Program-made: the position numbers and the translations under genes
NCBI GenBank assembly: GCA_039980135.1
Contig: JBDXCV010000011.1
Span: forward strand, 1-64,000
DNA from: Alphaproteobacteria bacterium
Lineage (GTDB): Bacteria > Pseudomonadota > Alphaproteobacteria > UBA6615
Length of the DNA stretch: 64,000 nt
Direction: 5' to 3'
The notes under the pieces: generated by a model
Databases searched by the model: none
What the model was told of the DNA's origin: nothing
The model's input: only the letters and a program-made list of their open reading frames with translations
Shown: positions 7,045 to 15,618 of the stretch, in pieces
Layout of the letters: each line of letters opens with the position of its first letter
Position numbering within the stretch: the stretch's first letter is position 1

Positions 7045-8736
7045 ATGCCGTATCGCCAAAGCTATGTTCACGGCGCCTCGGATGTGCCGTTGATCGGCGA
7101 CACGATCGGCGCGCATTTCGATGCTGCCGCAGGACAATGGGCGGAGCGGGACGCGCTGGTTGTGCGCCATCAGGACATCACATGGTCATGGGCCGAACTC
7201 AAGGCGCGCGTCGATGATTTCGCCGCCGGGCTGATCGAGCTGGGGCTGGAGCCGGGTTCGCGCATCGGCATCTGGTCGCCCAACAATGCCGAATGGGTGA
7301 TCACCCAGTTCGCCACGGCCAAGGCGGGGCTGATCCTGGTCAACATCAACCCGGCCTACCGGCTGGCCGAGCTGGAATTCGCCCTCAACAAGGTCGAATG
7401 CGGAGCCCTGATTACGGCGGCCCGTTTCAAGACCAGCGACTATGTGGGGATGATCCGCGAGCTCGCACCCGAGATCGACAGCGCGGACGCGGGCGCGCTC
7501 GTGTCGGCGAAGCTGCCCCATCTCAAGACCGTCATCCAGATCGGTGCGGAGGATGTCGCCGGGATGTACGGGTTCAATGACGTGATGGCGATGGGCGCCA
7601 CGGCGGGTCATGACGCGGTGGCGGCGCTGGCGGGGACGCTTCAGTTCGACGACCCGATCAACATCCAGTTCACCTCGGGCACGACGGGCTCTCCAAAGGG
7701 GGCGACGCTCACCCACCACAACATCCTCAACAACGGCTTCTTTATCGGCCGGACGATGGCGCTCACCGAGGTGGACCGAATCTGCATCCCGGTGCCGCTG
7801 TATCATTGTTTCGGCATGGTGCTGGGGAATCTCGCCTGCATGACCCACGGCGCTGCCATGGTCTATCCGTCCGACGCGTTCGACCCGCTGGCGACGCTGG
7901 AGTGTGTGGCGGCCGAGCACTGCACGGGGCTCTACGGCGTGCCGACCATGTTCATCGCCCAACTCGAGCACGCGCAGTTCGCCGAGTTCGACATGTCGCG
8001 CCTGCGCACGGGCATCATGGCCGGCTCACCCTGCCCGGTGGAGGTGATGAAGCAGGTCATCGAGAAGATGCACATGGACCAGGTGACCATCGCCTACGGC
8101 ATGACCGAGACGAGCCCCGTTTCAACCCAGACGGCGGTGGACGACCCGCTCGACCGCCGGGTGGGTACGGTGGGGCGGATCCACCCCCATGTGGAGGTGA
8201 AGATTGTCGATGAGGAAAACCGCATCGTCGTGCCGGGGGAGACCGGCGAGCTGTGTACGCGCGGTTATTCGATCATGCGCGGATACTGGAACGATGCCGA
8301 AAAGACCGCCGAAAGCATCGATGATGCCGGCTGGATGCACACCGGCGACCTCGCGACCATGGATGCGGCCGGCTACTTCAACATCGTCGGGCGCATGAAG
8401 GACATGGTGATCCGCGGCGGGGAGAACCTCTACCCCCGGGAGATCGAGGAGTTTCTGTACCGCCACCCCAAGGTCTCGGATGTGCAGATTTTCGGCGTGC
8501 CCGACGAGAAATACGGCGAGGAACTGTGTGCGTGGATCAAGCTCGCCGAGGGTGAGAGTGCCACCGATGACGACATTCGGGACTTCTGCAAGGGCCAGAT
8601 CGCCCACCTCAAGATCCCGCGCTACATCAAATTCGTCGATGAATTCCCGATGACCGTGACTGGCAAGATCCAGAAATTCGTGATGCGGGATGTGATGGTC
8701 GAAGAGCTGGGGTTGGCGGAATCAGAGACGGCTTAG
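7045..8736 (+). CDS. AMP-binding acyl-CoA synthetase
   Basis: 563 residues of the ANL superfamily, which joins a carboxylic acid to CoA through an acyl-adenylate. The phosphate-binding loop [11 protein letters not shown] is at about 209-219, the YGMTETSP adenylation motif near 352, and the C-terminal [16 protein letters not shown] hinge near 450. The opening [10 protein letters not shown] places it with the fatty-acyl-CoA synthetases of the ACSF2 type; the chain length accepted is unknown. The start at 7045 follows GGGGAG at a good distance; in-frame ATGs at 6997 and 7018 lack this. A palindrome just after the stop may end transcription. Confidence 0.85.
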   Translation: MPYRQSYVHGASDVPLIGDTIGAHFDAAAGQWAERDALVVRHQDITWSWAELKARVDDFAAGLIELGLEPGSRIGIWSPNNAEWVITQFATAKAGLILVNINPAYRLAELEFALNKVECGALITAARFKTSDYVGMIRELAPEIDSADAGALVSAKLPHLKTVIQIGAEDVAGMYGFNDVMAMGATAGHDAVAALAGTLQFDDPINIQFTSGTTGSPKGATLTHHNILNNGFFIGRTMALTEVDRICIPVPLYHCFGMVLGNLACMTHGAAMVYPSDAFDPLATLECVAAEHCTGLYGVPTMFIAQLEHAQFAEFDMSRLRTGIMAGSPCPVEVMKQVIEKMHMDQVTIAYGMTETSPVSTQTAVDDPLDRRVGTVGRIHPHVEVKIVDEENRIVVPGETGELCTRGYSIMRGYWNDAEKTAESIDDAGWMHTGDLATMDAAGYFNIVGRMKDMVIRGGENLYPREIEEFLYRHPKVSDVQIFGVPDEKYGEELCAWIKLAEGESATDDDIRDFCKGQIAHLKIPRYIKFVDEFPMTVTGKIQKFVMRDVMVEELGLAESETA

Positions 8737-8750
8737 AACCGGAATTCGTC

Positions 8751-8773
8751 ATACCCGGGCTTGGGCCGGGTAT
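8751..8773. repeat. REP-like palindrome 1, possible terminator
   Basis: ATACCCGG and CCGGGTAT form eight perfect pairs around a seven-base loop, followed by CTTTT. It is one of five similar palindromes between 8.75 and 9.88 kb and stands right after the acyl-CoA synthetase stop. Confidence 0.6.
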
Positions 8774-8793
8774 CTTTTCGACTGGAGCATTGA

Positions 8794-8818
8794 GATGCGC
8801 GGATCAAGTCCGCGCATC
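8794..8818. repeat. REP-like palindrome 2
   Basis: Ten-base perfect arms GATGCGCGGA / TCCGCGCATC around TCAAG. It sits between the convergent acyl-CoA synthetase and flavin reductase-like genes. Confidence 0.65.
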
Positions 8819-8833
8819 ACGAAACGGGCAGCC

Positions 8834-9484
8834 TTACTGCACCGGTTCGTTCGGGTGGGCCACATCCGGCTGGATATACGGTGCCTTCATTTCGTAGATG
8901 TCATGGGTCCGGCAGTAGCGCGGGCCGCCGAGACGCCCCACCGGGTGGAGCGTGTGCGGGTTAACGTATTTGTCGTCGAGCATCAGATCCTCTCGGACAT
9001 GCCAGCGCAGGACCCGGCCGATGACCAGGTCGGTGACCCACTCATCGCCGAACTTCAGGACCTGCTCGAAGGTGCATTCCATGGCGACCGGGCAGTCCTT
9101 GATGCGGGGTGCCGGCACCAGGTCGGACGGCACGGTCTCGAGACCAATTTCGGCGAATTCGTCCTGGTTTGCTTCGTAGTTGGCCGAACTGGCGTTCATT
9201 TTTTCAGCAAAGTCGTCGGTGACGGTGTGGACCACGAAGCCCTTGGTGGCCTGGATATTCGCCGAGGTGTGTTTGGGCGCGTGGGTCTTCTCGCTGACGG
9301 CCATCGAGACCAGCGGCGGGTAGTGGGAGACGATGGAGAAGAAAGAGAAGGGTGCGAGGTTGGGCACGCCGTCCTCGTCCACGGAGCTGACCCAGGCGAT
9401 GGGGCGCGGGACGATCGAGCCGATCAGCAGGCGGTAGCATTGCTGGTGGTCGATCTCGTCGGTGTTGAAAATCCTGTAGGCCAT
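8834..9484 (-). CDS. Flavin reductase-like FMN-binding protein
   Basis: 216 residues of the flavin reductase-like (split-barrel) family. Typical features are the N-terminal SIVPRPIAWVSSVDEDG segment, the NLAPFSFF motif that contacts FMN, and a conserved second half (ECTFEQVLKFGDEW). Members reduce flavins with NAD(P)H for partner oxygenases, but many are uncharacterised. The start MAYRIF at 9484 is chosen because GGAGA lies just upstream; the frame stays open to 9592, but that extension encodes repeat-derived residues. It stands alone between REP-like repeats, so its partner is not indicated. Confidence 0.8.
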   Translation of the reverse strand: MAYRIFNTDEIDHQQCYRLLIGSIVPRPIAWVSSVDEDGVPNLAPFSFFSIVSHYPPLVSMAVSEKTHAPKHTSANIQATKGFVVHTVTDDFAEKMNASSANYEANQDEFAEIGLETVPSDLVPAPRIKDCPVAMECTFEQVLKFGDEWVTDLVIGRVLRWHVREDLMLDDKYVNPHTLHPVGRLGGPRYCRTHDIYEMKAPYIQPDVAHPNEPVQ

Positions 9485-9613
9485 AAAGCGTCTCCATCTG
9501 GAAATTCCTCCCCATGCTGCGCATGTCGAAGCATGAAGGCCGAAATGTCGCTCCTTCGACAGGCTCAGGATGGGGCATTCAGGCCGGGACATTGTACCGG
9601 TTGAGGGACGGGG

Positions 9614-9636
9614 ATGCCCGCATCAAGTGCGGGCAT
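9614..9636. repeat. REP-like palindrome 3
   Basis: ATGCCCGCA and TGCGGGCAT around TCAAG, nine perfect pairs, followed by GACG. Near-identical to the unit at 9852. Confidence 0.7.
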
Positions 9637-9794
9637 GACGGGAAATTCGGGCGGGTTTGAAATCAGACCCTACGGCAGTTTAGCAATGCCCGTGTAGGGG
9701 CGGGTCCATGACTCGCCCGCGACAGCGGGCTTCTCCTTGACCGCATGGCGCCGGTGCCGGGGATCGGGTAGGGGGTGGCCTTGTTCTGGTTGTC

Positions 9795-9817
9795 ATGGCC
9801 GGACTTGATCCGGCCAT
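9795..9817. repeat. REP-like palindrome 4
   Basis: ATGGCCGGA and TCCGGCCAT around CTTGA, nine perfect pairs. The loop is the reverse complement of the TCAAG loop, so this unit lies in the opposite orientation. Confidence 0.7.
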
Positions 9818-9851
9818 CCACGTGGTGATGTCACGTAACCAGGAGACGTGA

Positions 9852-9874
9852 ATGCCCGCAACAAGTGCGGGCAT
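9852..9874. repeat. REP-like palindrome 5
   Basis: ATGCCCGCA and TGCGGGCAT around ACAAG, nine perfect pairs, followed by GACGTCGTTTTC. It lies downstream of the minus-strand sthA gene and could help end its transcript. Confidence 0.7.
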
Positions 9875-9923
9875 GACGTCGTTTTCTTGAGGCGTGCGGG
9901 CCTGTCCGCGCGGTGGTGCCGGG

Positions 9924-11372
9924 CTATTCCAGCCGGTTGAGGCCGTCGAAGGCGGCGGTCTTGTAGCATTCGGCCAGGGTCGGATAGTTGAAGACCGTGT
10001 CCACGAAATAGTCGAGCGTGCCGCTATGGGCCATCACCGCCTGTCCGATATGGATGAGCTCGGCGGCGCCTTCGCCCAGGATACTGACCCCGAGAATCTC
10101 CCGGGTTTCGACGTGAAACAGGAGCTTCAGCATGCCCGTGGCGTCCCCGATGATCTGGCCGCGGGAGATTTCCTTGTAGAACGCCTTGCCGACTTCGTAG
10201 GGGACGCCATTGGCGGTGAGTTCCTCTTCATTGGCGCCGACCACCGAGATTTCCGGGATCGTGTAGATGCCGTAGGGGAACAGCTGGGCGACACCCGACA
10301 CCGACGCGTCGAACGCGTGGCAGGCGGCGAGGCGGCCCTGTTCCATGGAGGTCGAGGCGAGGCTCGGGAAGCCGATGACGTCTCCTGCCGCGTAGATGTT
10401 GGGCACATTGGTCCGGTAATTCGCATCGACCGTCAGCCGGCCGCGTTCGTCGGCATCGAGGCCGGCGGCGTCGAGATTGAGTTCTCCGGTGGCACCCGTG
10501 CGGCCGACACTGTACAGCGCCTTGGACGCAACGACCTGTTTGCCGCTCTCCAGCACCACACGCACATGGGGGCCGCGCTTGCCCGCTTCCACGGCTATGG
10601 ATTCCACACCTTCACCCAGGCGCAGTGTCACCCGGTTCTGGCGCATGAGATAGGCCAGCGCATCGGTGATCTCGCCGTCGACGAAGTCGAGCAGGCGGGG
10701 TCGCTTGTCGATCAGGGTCACGCGGACGCCCAGGGTGGCAAAAATGGTCGCGTATTCGAGGCCGATGACCCCGGCACCGATCACCACCAGCGTGCGCGGC
10801 AGTTCCTCGAGGTCGAGAATGTCGTCGCTGGTGAATACGGATTGCCCGTCGAAGGGAATATCGGGCGATCTGGTCGTCTCGGTCCCCACCGCGATGACAA
10901 TCCTGTCAGCTGTGACCGCGCGCTGGCCGCGGCCATCGAAATAGTCGAGGCGGACCGTGTTGGCGTCGGCGAATGTGGCCGTTGCCTCGATCACGACAAC
11001 GCCGTTGCGGCGCAGCTGGTGATGGGTGACGTCGATCTCGTTGCGGATCACATGATCAGCGCGGAACAGGAGATCCGACATGGCGATGTCGTGCTTCACC
11101 ACATAGGACGCGCCGTACACGTTGCGTTCGCGGAAACCCGATAGGTGTAGAGCCGCCTCGCGCAGGGTCTTCGACGGGATGGTGCCGGTGTTGATGCATA
11201 CCCCACCGACGACGGTACGCCGCTCGATGATGGCGGCCTTTTTGCCGAGCTTTGCGGCCTGGATTGCGGCGCGCTGGCCGGCAGGCCCCGACCCCATGAC
11301 AATCAGGTCGAAGTCATGGCCATCGCCGTTCGTGGCCTGGCCGGCGATGTCCGGTATGGTCTGGTCAAGCAT
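9924..11372 (-). CDS. sthA: Soluble pyridine nucleotide transhydrogenase
   Basis: 482 residues of the FAD-dependent pyridine nucleotide-disulfide oxidoreductase fold: FAD-binding GSGPAG near 27-32, NAD-binding GAGVIGLEYA in the middle, and the C-terminal dimerisation domain. Lipoamide dehydrogenases have CxxxxC; here the segment is GVCINTGTIPSK, with Thr64 at the second cysteine. E. coli SthA also keeps only one cysteine and has GTIPSK, which favours the transhydrogenase that balances NADPH and NADH in the cytosol. The start at 11372 follows GGGGA; ATGs at 11390 and 11426 are alternatives in the same frame. Confidence 0.85.
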   Translation of the reverse strand: MLDQTIPDIAGQATNGDGHDFDLIVMGSGPAGQRAAIQAAKLGKKAAIIERRTVVGGVCINTGTIPSKTLREAALHLSGFRERNVYGASYVVKHDIAMSDLLFRADHVIRNEIDVTHHQLRRNGVVVIEATATFADANTVRLDYFDGRGQRAVTADRIVIAVGTETTRSPDIPFDGQSVFTSDDILDLEELPRTLVVIGAGVIGLEYATIFATLGVRVTLIDKRPRLLDFVDGEITDALAYLMRQNRVTLRLGEGVESIAVEAGKRGPHVRVVLESGKQVVASKALYSVGRTGATGELNLDAAGLDADERGRLTVDANYRTNVPNIYAAGDVIGFPSLASTSMEQGRLAACHAFDASVSGVAQLFPYGIYTIPEISVVGANEEELTANGVPYEVGKAFYKEISRGQIIGDATGMLKLLFHVETREILGVSILGEGAAELIHIGQAVMAHSGTLDYFVDTVFNYPTLAECYKTAAFDGLNRLE

Positions 11373-11475
11373 GTGTGGTCCCCGCTTCATACGGCGTTCA
11401 TACGCCGGGCAGGAGATCACCATCACCGGGTTTGGTTAACAAACCCTTGGTCGGTACGGGTGTTTTCGTGGCGCG

Positions 11476-12681
11476 CTAGTCGAGCGCGTTGGCGGCCCGC
11501 AAACCCGCAATCATCGACGACCCCATCATGAAGCCGTAACTTTTCTGCGGGTCTTCCGCGATGGCGCGCATGGCGTCGTGAGCCTTCTGACGCTCGGCGG
11601 GATCTTTCTCGGCGATGAACTTGGTGTTCCGGATCGTCTGCTGTCGCACATCCTCCAGCGCGACGTGACGGCGCTGGCGGGTGTAGCGGTCGAGCAGGCT
11701 TTCGTCGGCCGCACCGCGCCATATCTGCCCCATCTTGTCGGCGAAGCTCACCGCGTCATGGACGCCGGAGTTCATGCCCATGCCGCCCATGGGGGAATTG
11801 ATGTGGGCGGCATCGCCGCCGATGATGATCCGACCCTTGCGGAAATCCTCGGCGACCCGCTGGTGGATGGCCCAGATGTTCCGATGGAGCTCGACGACGG
11901 CGCCGGGCTTGCCGAAGAAGGCTGCCATGCGGGCTTCGGCCACGTCGTCGCGCACCGCCACATCGTCGGGCTCGCCGTCGCGTGACGAGAAGGCCACCCG
12001 CCAGTATTCGGGCAGGTGCAGGATCACGCACCATTCGTCGGGGTCGGAGATGTAGGCGACCCCGGCGATATCGGGCATTGCCTCGCTCACGTCGAACGTT
12101 GTGCCGTACTGCACCACCTTCTCGTCATAGGTAAACCCGTCGAAGCCGACGTCGAGGGATTTCCGGATGCTGGAGCGGGAGCCATCGGCGCCAAACACAT
12201 AACGGCCGGTGAAGTGCTCTTCGCCGCCGGGTGTTCTGGCGCTCACCGTTACGCTGTCGGCGTCCTGCGTCGCGCCCAGAACTTCATGGGAGAATCTGAT
12301 TTCGACATTGGGGTGGTCGGCAAGCGTGGCGTAGAGCGCCCGGTTCAGTTCCATCTGTTCGCATTGCACACGATAGGGATATTTCGTCTCGTCCTTGAGG
12401 GCGTCCAGATCGAACTCGGCGACGACGCCCGCGCGCCGGTCGCGGAACTGCCAGACGGGGGTGACCCGACCGTCATTCAGGACCGCGTCCACCATGCCGA
12501 GTTCGTCGAGATATTCGAGGGTCGGCGGGTGGAAGGTGGTGGCACGGCGATGATCCTGCGGGGCGTCCTGTTGTTCCAGGAGCAGAACCGGAATGTCCTG
12601 TTTGGCCAGCGAAAGCGCCGCGATCAGCCCGGTCGGGCCGCCGCCGGCGACAATGATCCGGTCGGTGGGATTGGATGACAT
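11476..12681 (-). CDS. FAD-dependent aromatic-ring monooxygenase-like protein
   Basis: 401 residues of the class A flavoprotein hydroxylase family (PHBH/MhpA type). The N-terminal GGGPTGLIAALSLA binds the ADP part of FAD, RATTFHPPTLE follows the strand that holds the flavin, VFGADGSRSSIRK is the conserved DG motif and GDAAHINSPMGGMGMN the second FAD motif. Family members hydroxylate phenolic or similar rings with NAD(P)H and O2. It diverges from an iclR regulator followed by a ThDP decarboxylase pair and a dehydrogenase, so it may belong to that catabolic group. Substrate unknown. Confidence 0.8.
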   Translation of the reverse strand: MSSNPTDRIIVAGGGPTGLIAALSLAKQDIPVLLLEQQDAPQDHRRATTFHPPTLEYLDELGMVDAVLNDGRVTPVWQFRDRRAGVVAEFDLDALKDETKYPYRVQCEQMELNRALYATLADHPNVEIRFSHEVLGATQDADSVTVSARTPGGEEHFTGRYVFGADGSRSSIRKSLDVGFDGFTYDEKVVQYGTTFDVSEAMPDIAGVAYISDPDEWCVILHLPEYWRVAFSSRDGEPDDVAVRDDVAEARMAAFFGKPGAVVELHRNIWAIHQRVAEDFRKGRIIIGGDAAHINSPMGGMGMNSGVHDAVSFADKMGQIWRGAADESLLDRYTRQRRHVALEDVRQQTIRNTKFIAEKDPAERQKAHDAMRAIAEDPQKSYGFMMGSSMIAGLRAANALD

Positions 12682-12794
12682 GCCTAGGCACCGCGATTGG
12701 ATGAACGGGATACCCGTTTCTACGCCATTGCCGGGACCGGGAAAAGCCGGGTCGGACGCGCTTGACCGTGTAGTTTCACACAGCCAAACTCAAT

Positions 12795-12808
12795 TTCATG
12801 AACATGAA
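12795..12808. promoter_or_regulatory. Palindrome at the iclR start, possible autoregulatory operator
   Basis: TTCATG-AA-CATGAA, a perfect six-base inverted repeat that overlaps the ATG of the iclR gene. IclR proteins bind short palindromes near divergent promoters. Position suits self-repression, but a single short palindrome is weak evidence. Confidence 0.25.
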
Positions 12809-13553
12809 TGACGGTGTGAAGACAGCGGTTCGTACCGTAAACCTTTTCGAGGCATTCTCGCGTCGCAAGGGCCCCATGACACTGACCCAGATCGCGGAGG
12901 CCCTGTCGGCGCCAATCAGCAGCTGTCACGGGCTGGTCCGGACGCTCAGCGCCAAGGGATATCTCTATACATCCGAGCGAAATCGGACGATCTATCCAAC
13001 CAAGCGATTGCTGGAAATCGCCGACATCATTGCCGCCCATGATCCGGTTCTCGAGAGCATCGTCCCGGTGTTGGATGCGCTGCGCGACGAGACCAACGAG
13101 ACGATTCTGCTCGGCCGCCGCCAGGGCGAGATGATCCTCTATCTCGACGTGATCGAGGGGGGACAGACATTGCGCTATTCCGCCGGGGCCGGCGATATCA
13201 AGCCCCTGCATTCGAGCGCCATCGGCAAGGCGTTTCTCGGCCGGCTCGACGATGGAGAACGCGCGGCCCTGGTGGCCCGGCTTCCGCTCGACCAGCGGAC
13301 GCCGAACACGATCACCGAGCGCGCGCGCCTGGAGGCCGATCTCGCCGACGGCATCGCCAAGGGCTATTTCGTGACGCGGGGGGAGAACGTCGTCGATGTG
13401 ATGGGGCTGGCAACGACGGCAGATGTGTTTGGGGAAATCATGGGAATTGCGATCGCTGGACCTCTGGTCCGGATGGAAGCCGGCGAGACCAAGCTCGCAG
13501 CACAGCTTCTGTCCGCGAAGGAGCGGCTCGAGAAGCTTGGGGGAAGTACGTGA
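12798..13553 (+). CDS. IclR family transcriptional regulator
   Basis: 251 residues: winged helix-turn-helix at about 8-70 (TLTQIAEALSAPISSCHGLVRTL) and an IclR effector domain (HSSAIGKAFLG near 138, GYFVTRGENVVDVMGLA near 200). Such regulators sense small carboxylic acids or aromatics and usually control adjacent catabolic genes. It is the first gene of a likely operon: its stop overlaps the GTG of the next gene by four bases. It also diverges from the flavin monooxygenase gene, so it could control both directions. Ribosome binding site is weak; ATG at 12804 is an alternative. Confidence 0.85.
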   Translation: MNMNDGVKTAVRTVNLFEAFSRRKGPMTLTQIAEALSAPISSCHGLVRTLSAKGYLYTSERNRTIYPTKRLLEIADIIAAHDPVLESIVPVLDALRDETNETILLGRRQGEMILYLDVIEGGQTLRYSAGAGDIKPLHSSAIGKAFLGRLDDGERAALVARLPLDQRTPNTITERARLEADLADGIAKGYFVTRGENVVDVMGLATTADVFGEIMGIAIAGPLVRMEAGETKLAAQLLSAKERLEKLGGST

Positions 13554-14083
13554 GTGATACGGACAATCAAGACTGGGCCGATGCATTGTATGGCGTTCTG
13601 GTGCAGCAGAATATTCGCCAGGTCGCCTATGTGCCCGATGCAGGGCATGCGCGGCTGATCGAACGCTGCGAGGCCAATCCGGATATGCAAGCCACTGTGT
13701 TGACCACCGAAGAAGACGGTGTCGCGCTGCTGGCGGGCGCCTGGCTGGGTGGCGACCGCGGGGTATTGCTGATGCAATCGAGCGGCGTGGGCAACTGCGT
13801 GAACATGTTCACCCTGATCGAGAATTGCCGGCTGCCGCTGGTGACGCTCATCACGATGCGCGGTGAATGGGGCGAGTTCAATCCGTGGCAGGCCCAGATG
13901 GGGCAGGCGGCGCCGGACGTGCTGACCCGGATGGGTGTGCAAGCTCACCGGGTCGATGATCCCGATGACGCCGCGCCGACCCTCGATGCGGCGATCCGGC
14001 AATCCTTTGACGGGATGCTTGCCTCGGCGGTGCTCCTGTCCCAGCGTCTGATCGGCCGCAAGGCCTTCACGGAAGGAGGCTGA
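13550..14083 (+). CDS. ThDP-dependent decarboxylase, alpha (PYR-type) subunit
   Basis: 177 residues forming only the pyrimidine-binding domain of a ThDP enzyme: the conserved glutamate segment TTEEDGVALLAGAWLGG near 52-68 and the QSSGVGNCVNMFTL stretch. It resembles the alpha subunits of two-chain sulfopyruvate decarboxylases (ComD) and phosphonopyruvate decarboxylases. The GTG start overlaps the iclR stop and the next subunit starts one base after its stop, so the chains should be made together. The 2-oxo acid used is not certain. Confidence 0.8.
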   Translation: MSDTDNQDWADALYGVLVQQNIRQVAYVPDAGHARLIERCEANPDMQATVLTTEEDGVALLAGAWLGGDRGVLLMQSSGVGNCVNMFTLIENCRLPLVTLITMRGEWGEFNPWQAQMGQAAPDVLTRMGVQAHRVDDPDDAAPTLDAAIRQSFDGMLASAVLLSQRLIGRKAFTEGG

Positions 14084-14084
14084 C

Positions 14085-14675
14085 ATGGCCAACCTCCAAC
14101 CACGCCTGGACCGGCGCGAAGCTGTCGCGCGGCTGCTGCAGGACCGCGGCGAGTTGCTTGTGGTTACCGGTCTCGGCTCGGCGACCTATGATTGCGCGGC
14201 CGCCGGTGACGATCCTCGCAATTTCTATCTCTGGGGCGCCATGGGTGGCACGGCGGCTTTGGCGCTCGGTCTGGCGCAGGCCCAACCGGGCCGCCCGGTC
14301 GCCGCGATCACCGGCGATGGGGAAATGCTCATGGGCCTCGGCAGCCTGGCGACGATCGGTGCCGCCGCACCGGCGAACCTCTCGGTCATCGTGCTCGACA
14401 ACGAGGTTTACGGCGAGACAGGCGCCCAGCCCACGGCGACCGCGCACGGGGTCAGCCTCGTGGAAGTGGCGCGCGGCTGCGGGATCGAAGCGCTAGAGGA
14501 TATTCGCGACATGAACGCGCTTGGCACATTGGCGACACGCATGCAGTGCTGCGAGGGCACGTTGTTCGCCAACATCAAGATCGAGGCCGGCGAGCAAGAA
14601 CGGGTTTTGCCGGCGCGGGACGGGGCTTATTTGCGCTCGCGGTTCCGGGAATCTGTATTGGGCACCGGCCCCTGA
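14085..14675 (+). CDS. ThDP-dependent decarboxylase, beta (PP-type) subunit
   Basis: 196 residues forming the pyrophosphate-binding domain. The ThDP/Mg motif begins GDGEMLMGLG (near 78) and ends with the asparagine in LDNEVYGETG, about 27 residues later, as in all ThDP enzymes. It pairs with the preceding alpha subunit and resembles ComE, the sulfopyruvate decarboxylase beta subunit. Together they should decarboxylate a 2-oxo acid to an aldehyde. The dehydrogenase directly downstream could then reduce or oxidise that product. Confidence 0.8.
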   Translation: MANLQPRLDRREAVARLLQDRGELLVVTGLGSATYDCAAAGDDPRNFYLWGAMGGTAALALGLAQAQPGRPVAAITGDGEMLMGLGSLATIGAAAPANLSVIVLDNEVYGETGAQPTATAHGVSLVEVARGCGIEALEDIRDMNALGTLATRMQCCEGTLFANIKIEAGEQERVLPARDGAYLRSRFRESVLGTGP

Positions 14676-14714
14676 GGCCGGGAGATGCGAGATTGATACT
14701 GGAGGGAGCACATC

Positions 14715-15593
14715 ATGGCTGAAAAGGTTGGAATTCTGGGACTTGGATTGATCGGCAGCCTTGCGGCCGAAATCCTGATGCCGGAAGGCTACGAATGCGC
14801 CGCGGTGCGCCGTCCGAGTACCAAGAGCTTCCCCGACACCGGCGGCGAACTGTTCGATACGGCGCGGGAGCTTGCTGCGTGGGCCGATGTGGTGATTTCG
14901 GCTCTCCCGAGCACCGATGCCTCCCGGACAGCTCTGGAGGGCCCTGACGGCCTGTTGGCCGGGGCCCACGAGGGTCTGACGATCATCGAGATGAACACCT
15001 TCCCGGTGGTCGAAAAGGAACGCATCAAGGCCCAGGTCGATGATACTGCGGCGAAGATCATCGACTGTCCGGTCAGCGGAACACAGCCGATCATCCGCGC
15101 CGGCAACGGTGTCATCATGATGAGCGGCGATGCGGCGTTATGTGACGCGGTGAAACCGATGCTCGAGAAGATTTGCCCCAAGACGTTCTTCGTCGGCGAA
15201 TACGGCACCGGCATCAAGCTCAAACTGATGATCAATTTCATGGTTGGTGCGAATACGGTGGCGCTGGCCGAGGGCATGCTGTTCGGCGCCGAGATGGGCC
15301 TCGATCCGCAACTGATTATCGATATCGTCGGCCCGAGTGCTGCCGGTTCGACGGTCTTCAACATGCGCTCGGGAATCATCAAGGACCGGGCTTGGCAACC
15401 CTGTGCGGGTCCCAGCAAATTGTTGTGGAAAGACCTCGATATCGTCGAGGAACAGGCCGATGCGCTGGGCCTGTCGGCACCGCTGCTGCGGACCTGCAAC
15501 GATTATTACAAGAAAATCGAGAAGGCCGGTCGCCTTGAGGACGAGTGCGCGGTCGTCTACGAGATCCTCGAGAGCGAGATCAACAAGGCCTGA
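14715..15593 (+). CDS. 3-hydroxyisobutyrate dehydrogenase family oxidoreductase
   Basis: 292 residues: N-terminal Rossmann domain (GILGLGLIGSLAAE), substrate motif DCPVSGTQPIIRAGNG near 118, and the catalytic lysine in YGTGIKLKLMIN. The family interconverts beta-hydroxy acids and aldehydes with NAD(P); members include tartronate semialdehyde and sulfolactaldehyde reductases. A GGAGGGAG ribosome binding site precedes the start. As the last gene of the iclR-decarboxylase group it may reduce the aldehyde released by the ThDP enzyme. That link is inference. Confidence 0.8.
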   Translation: MAEKVGILGLGLIGSLAAEILMPEGYECAAVRRPSTKSFPDTGGELFDTARELAAWADVVISALPSTDASRTALEGPDGLLAGAHEGLTIIEMNTFPVVEKERIKAQVDDTAAKIIDCPVSGTQPIIRAGNGVIMMSGDAALCDAVKPMLEKICPKTFFVGEYGTGIKLKLMINFMVGANTVALAEGMLFGAEMGLDPQLIIDIVGPSAAGSTVFNMRSGIIKDRAWQPCAGPSKLLWKDLDIVEEQADALGLSAPLLRTCNDYYKKIEKAGRLEDECAVVYEILESEINKA

Positions 15594-15618
15594 GCCGCCG
15601 CGGACCGGAACGAACGGG

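Larger units (their letters stand above)
9485..9923. other. Intergenic region rich in REP-like palindromes
   Basis: 439 bases without a convincing gene. It contains three perfect palindromes (9614-9636, 9795-9817, 9852-9874) and the sequence CTCCTTCGACAGGCTCAGGA, itself a common alphaproteobacterial intergenic repeat. The short frame at 9680-9874 encodes MPALVAGIHV-type residues, which are the usual spurious translation of these repeats. Confidence 0.7.

Noticed and set aside
9680-9874. Minus-strand 64-codon frame beginning MPALVAGIHV
   Set aside because: Typical spurious translation of alphaproteobacterial REP-like repeats.
12720-13586. Minus-strand 288-codon frame opposite iclR
   Set aside because: No motifs; iclR on the other strand has a clear HTH and effector domain.
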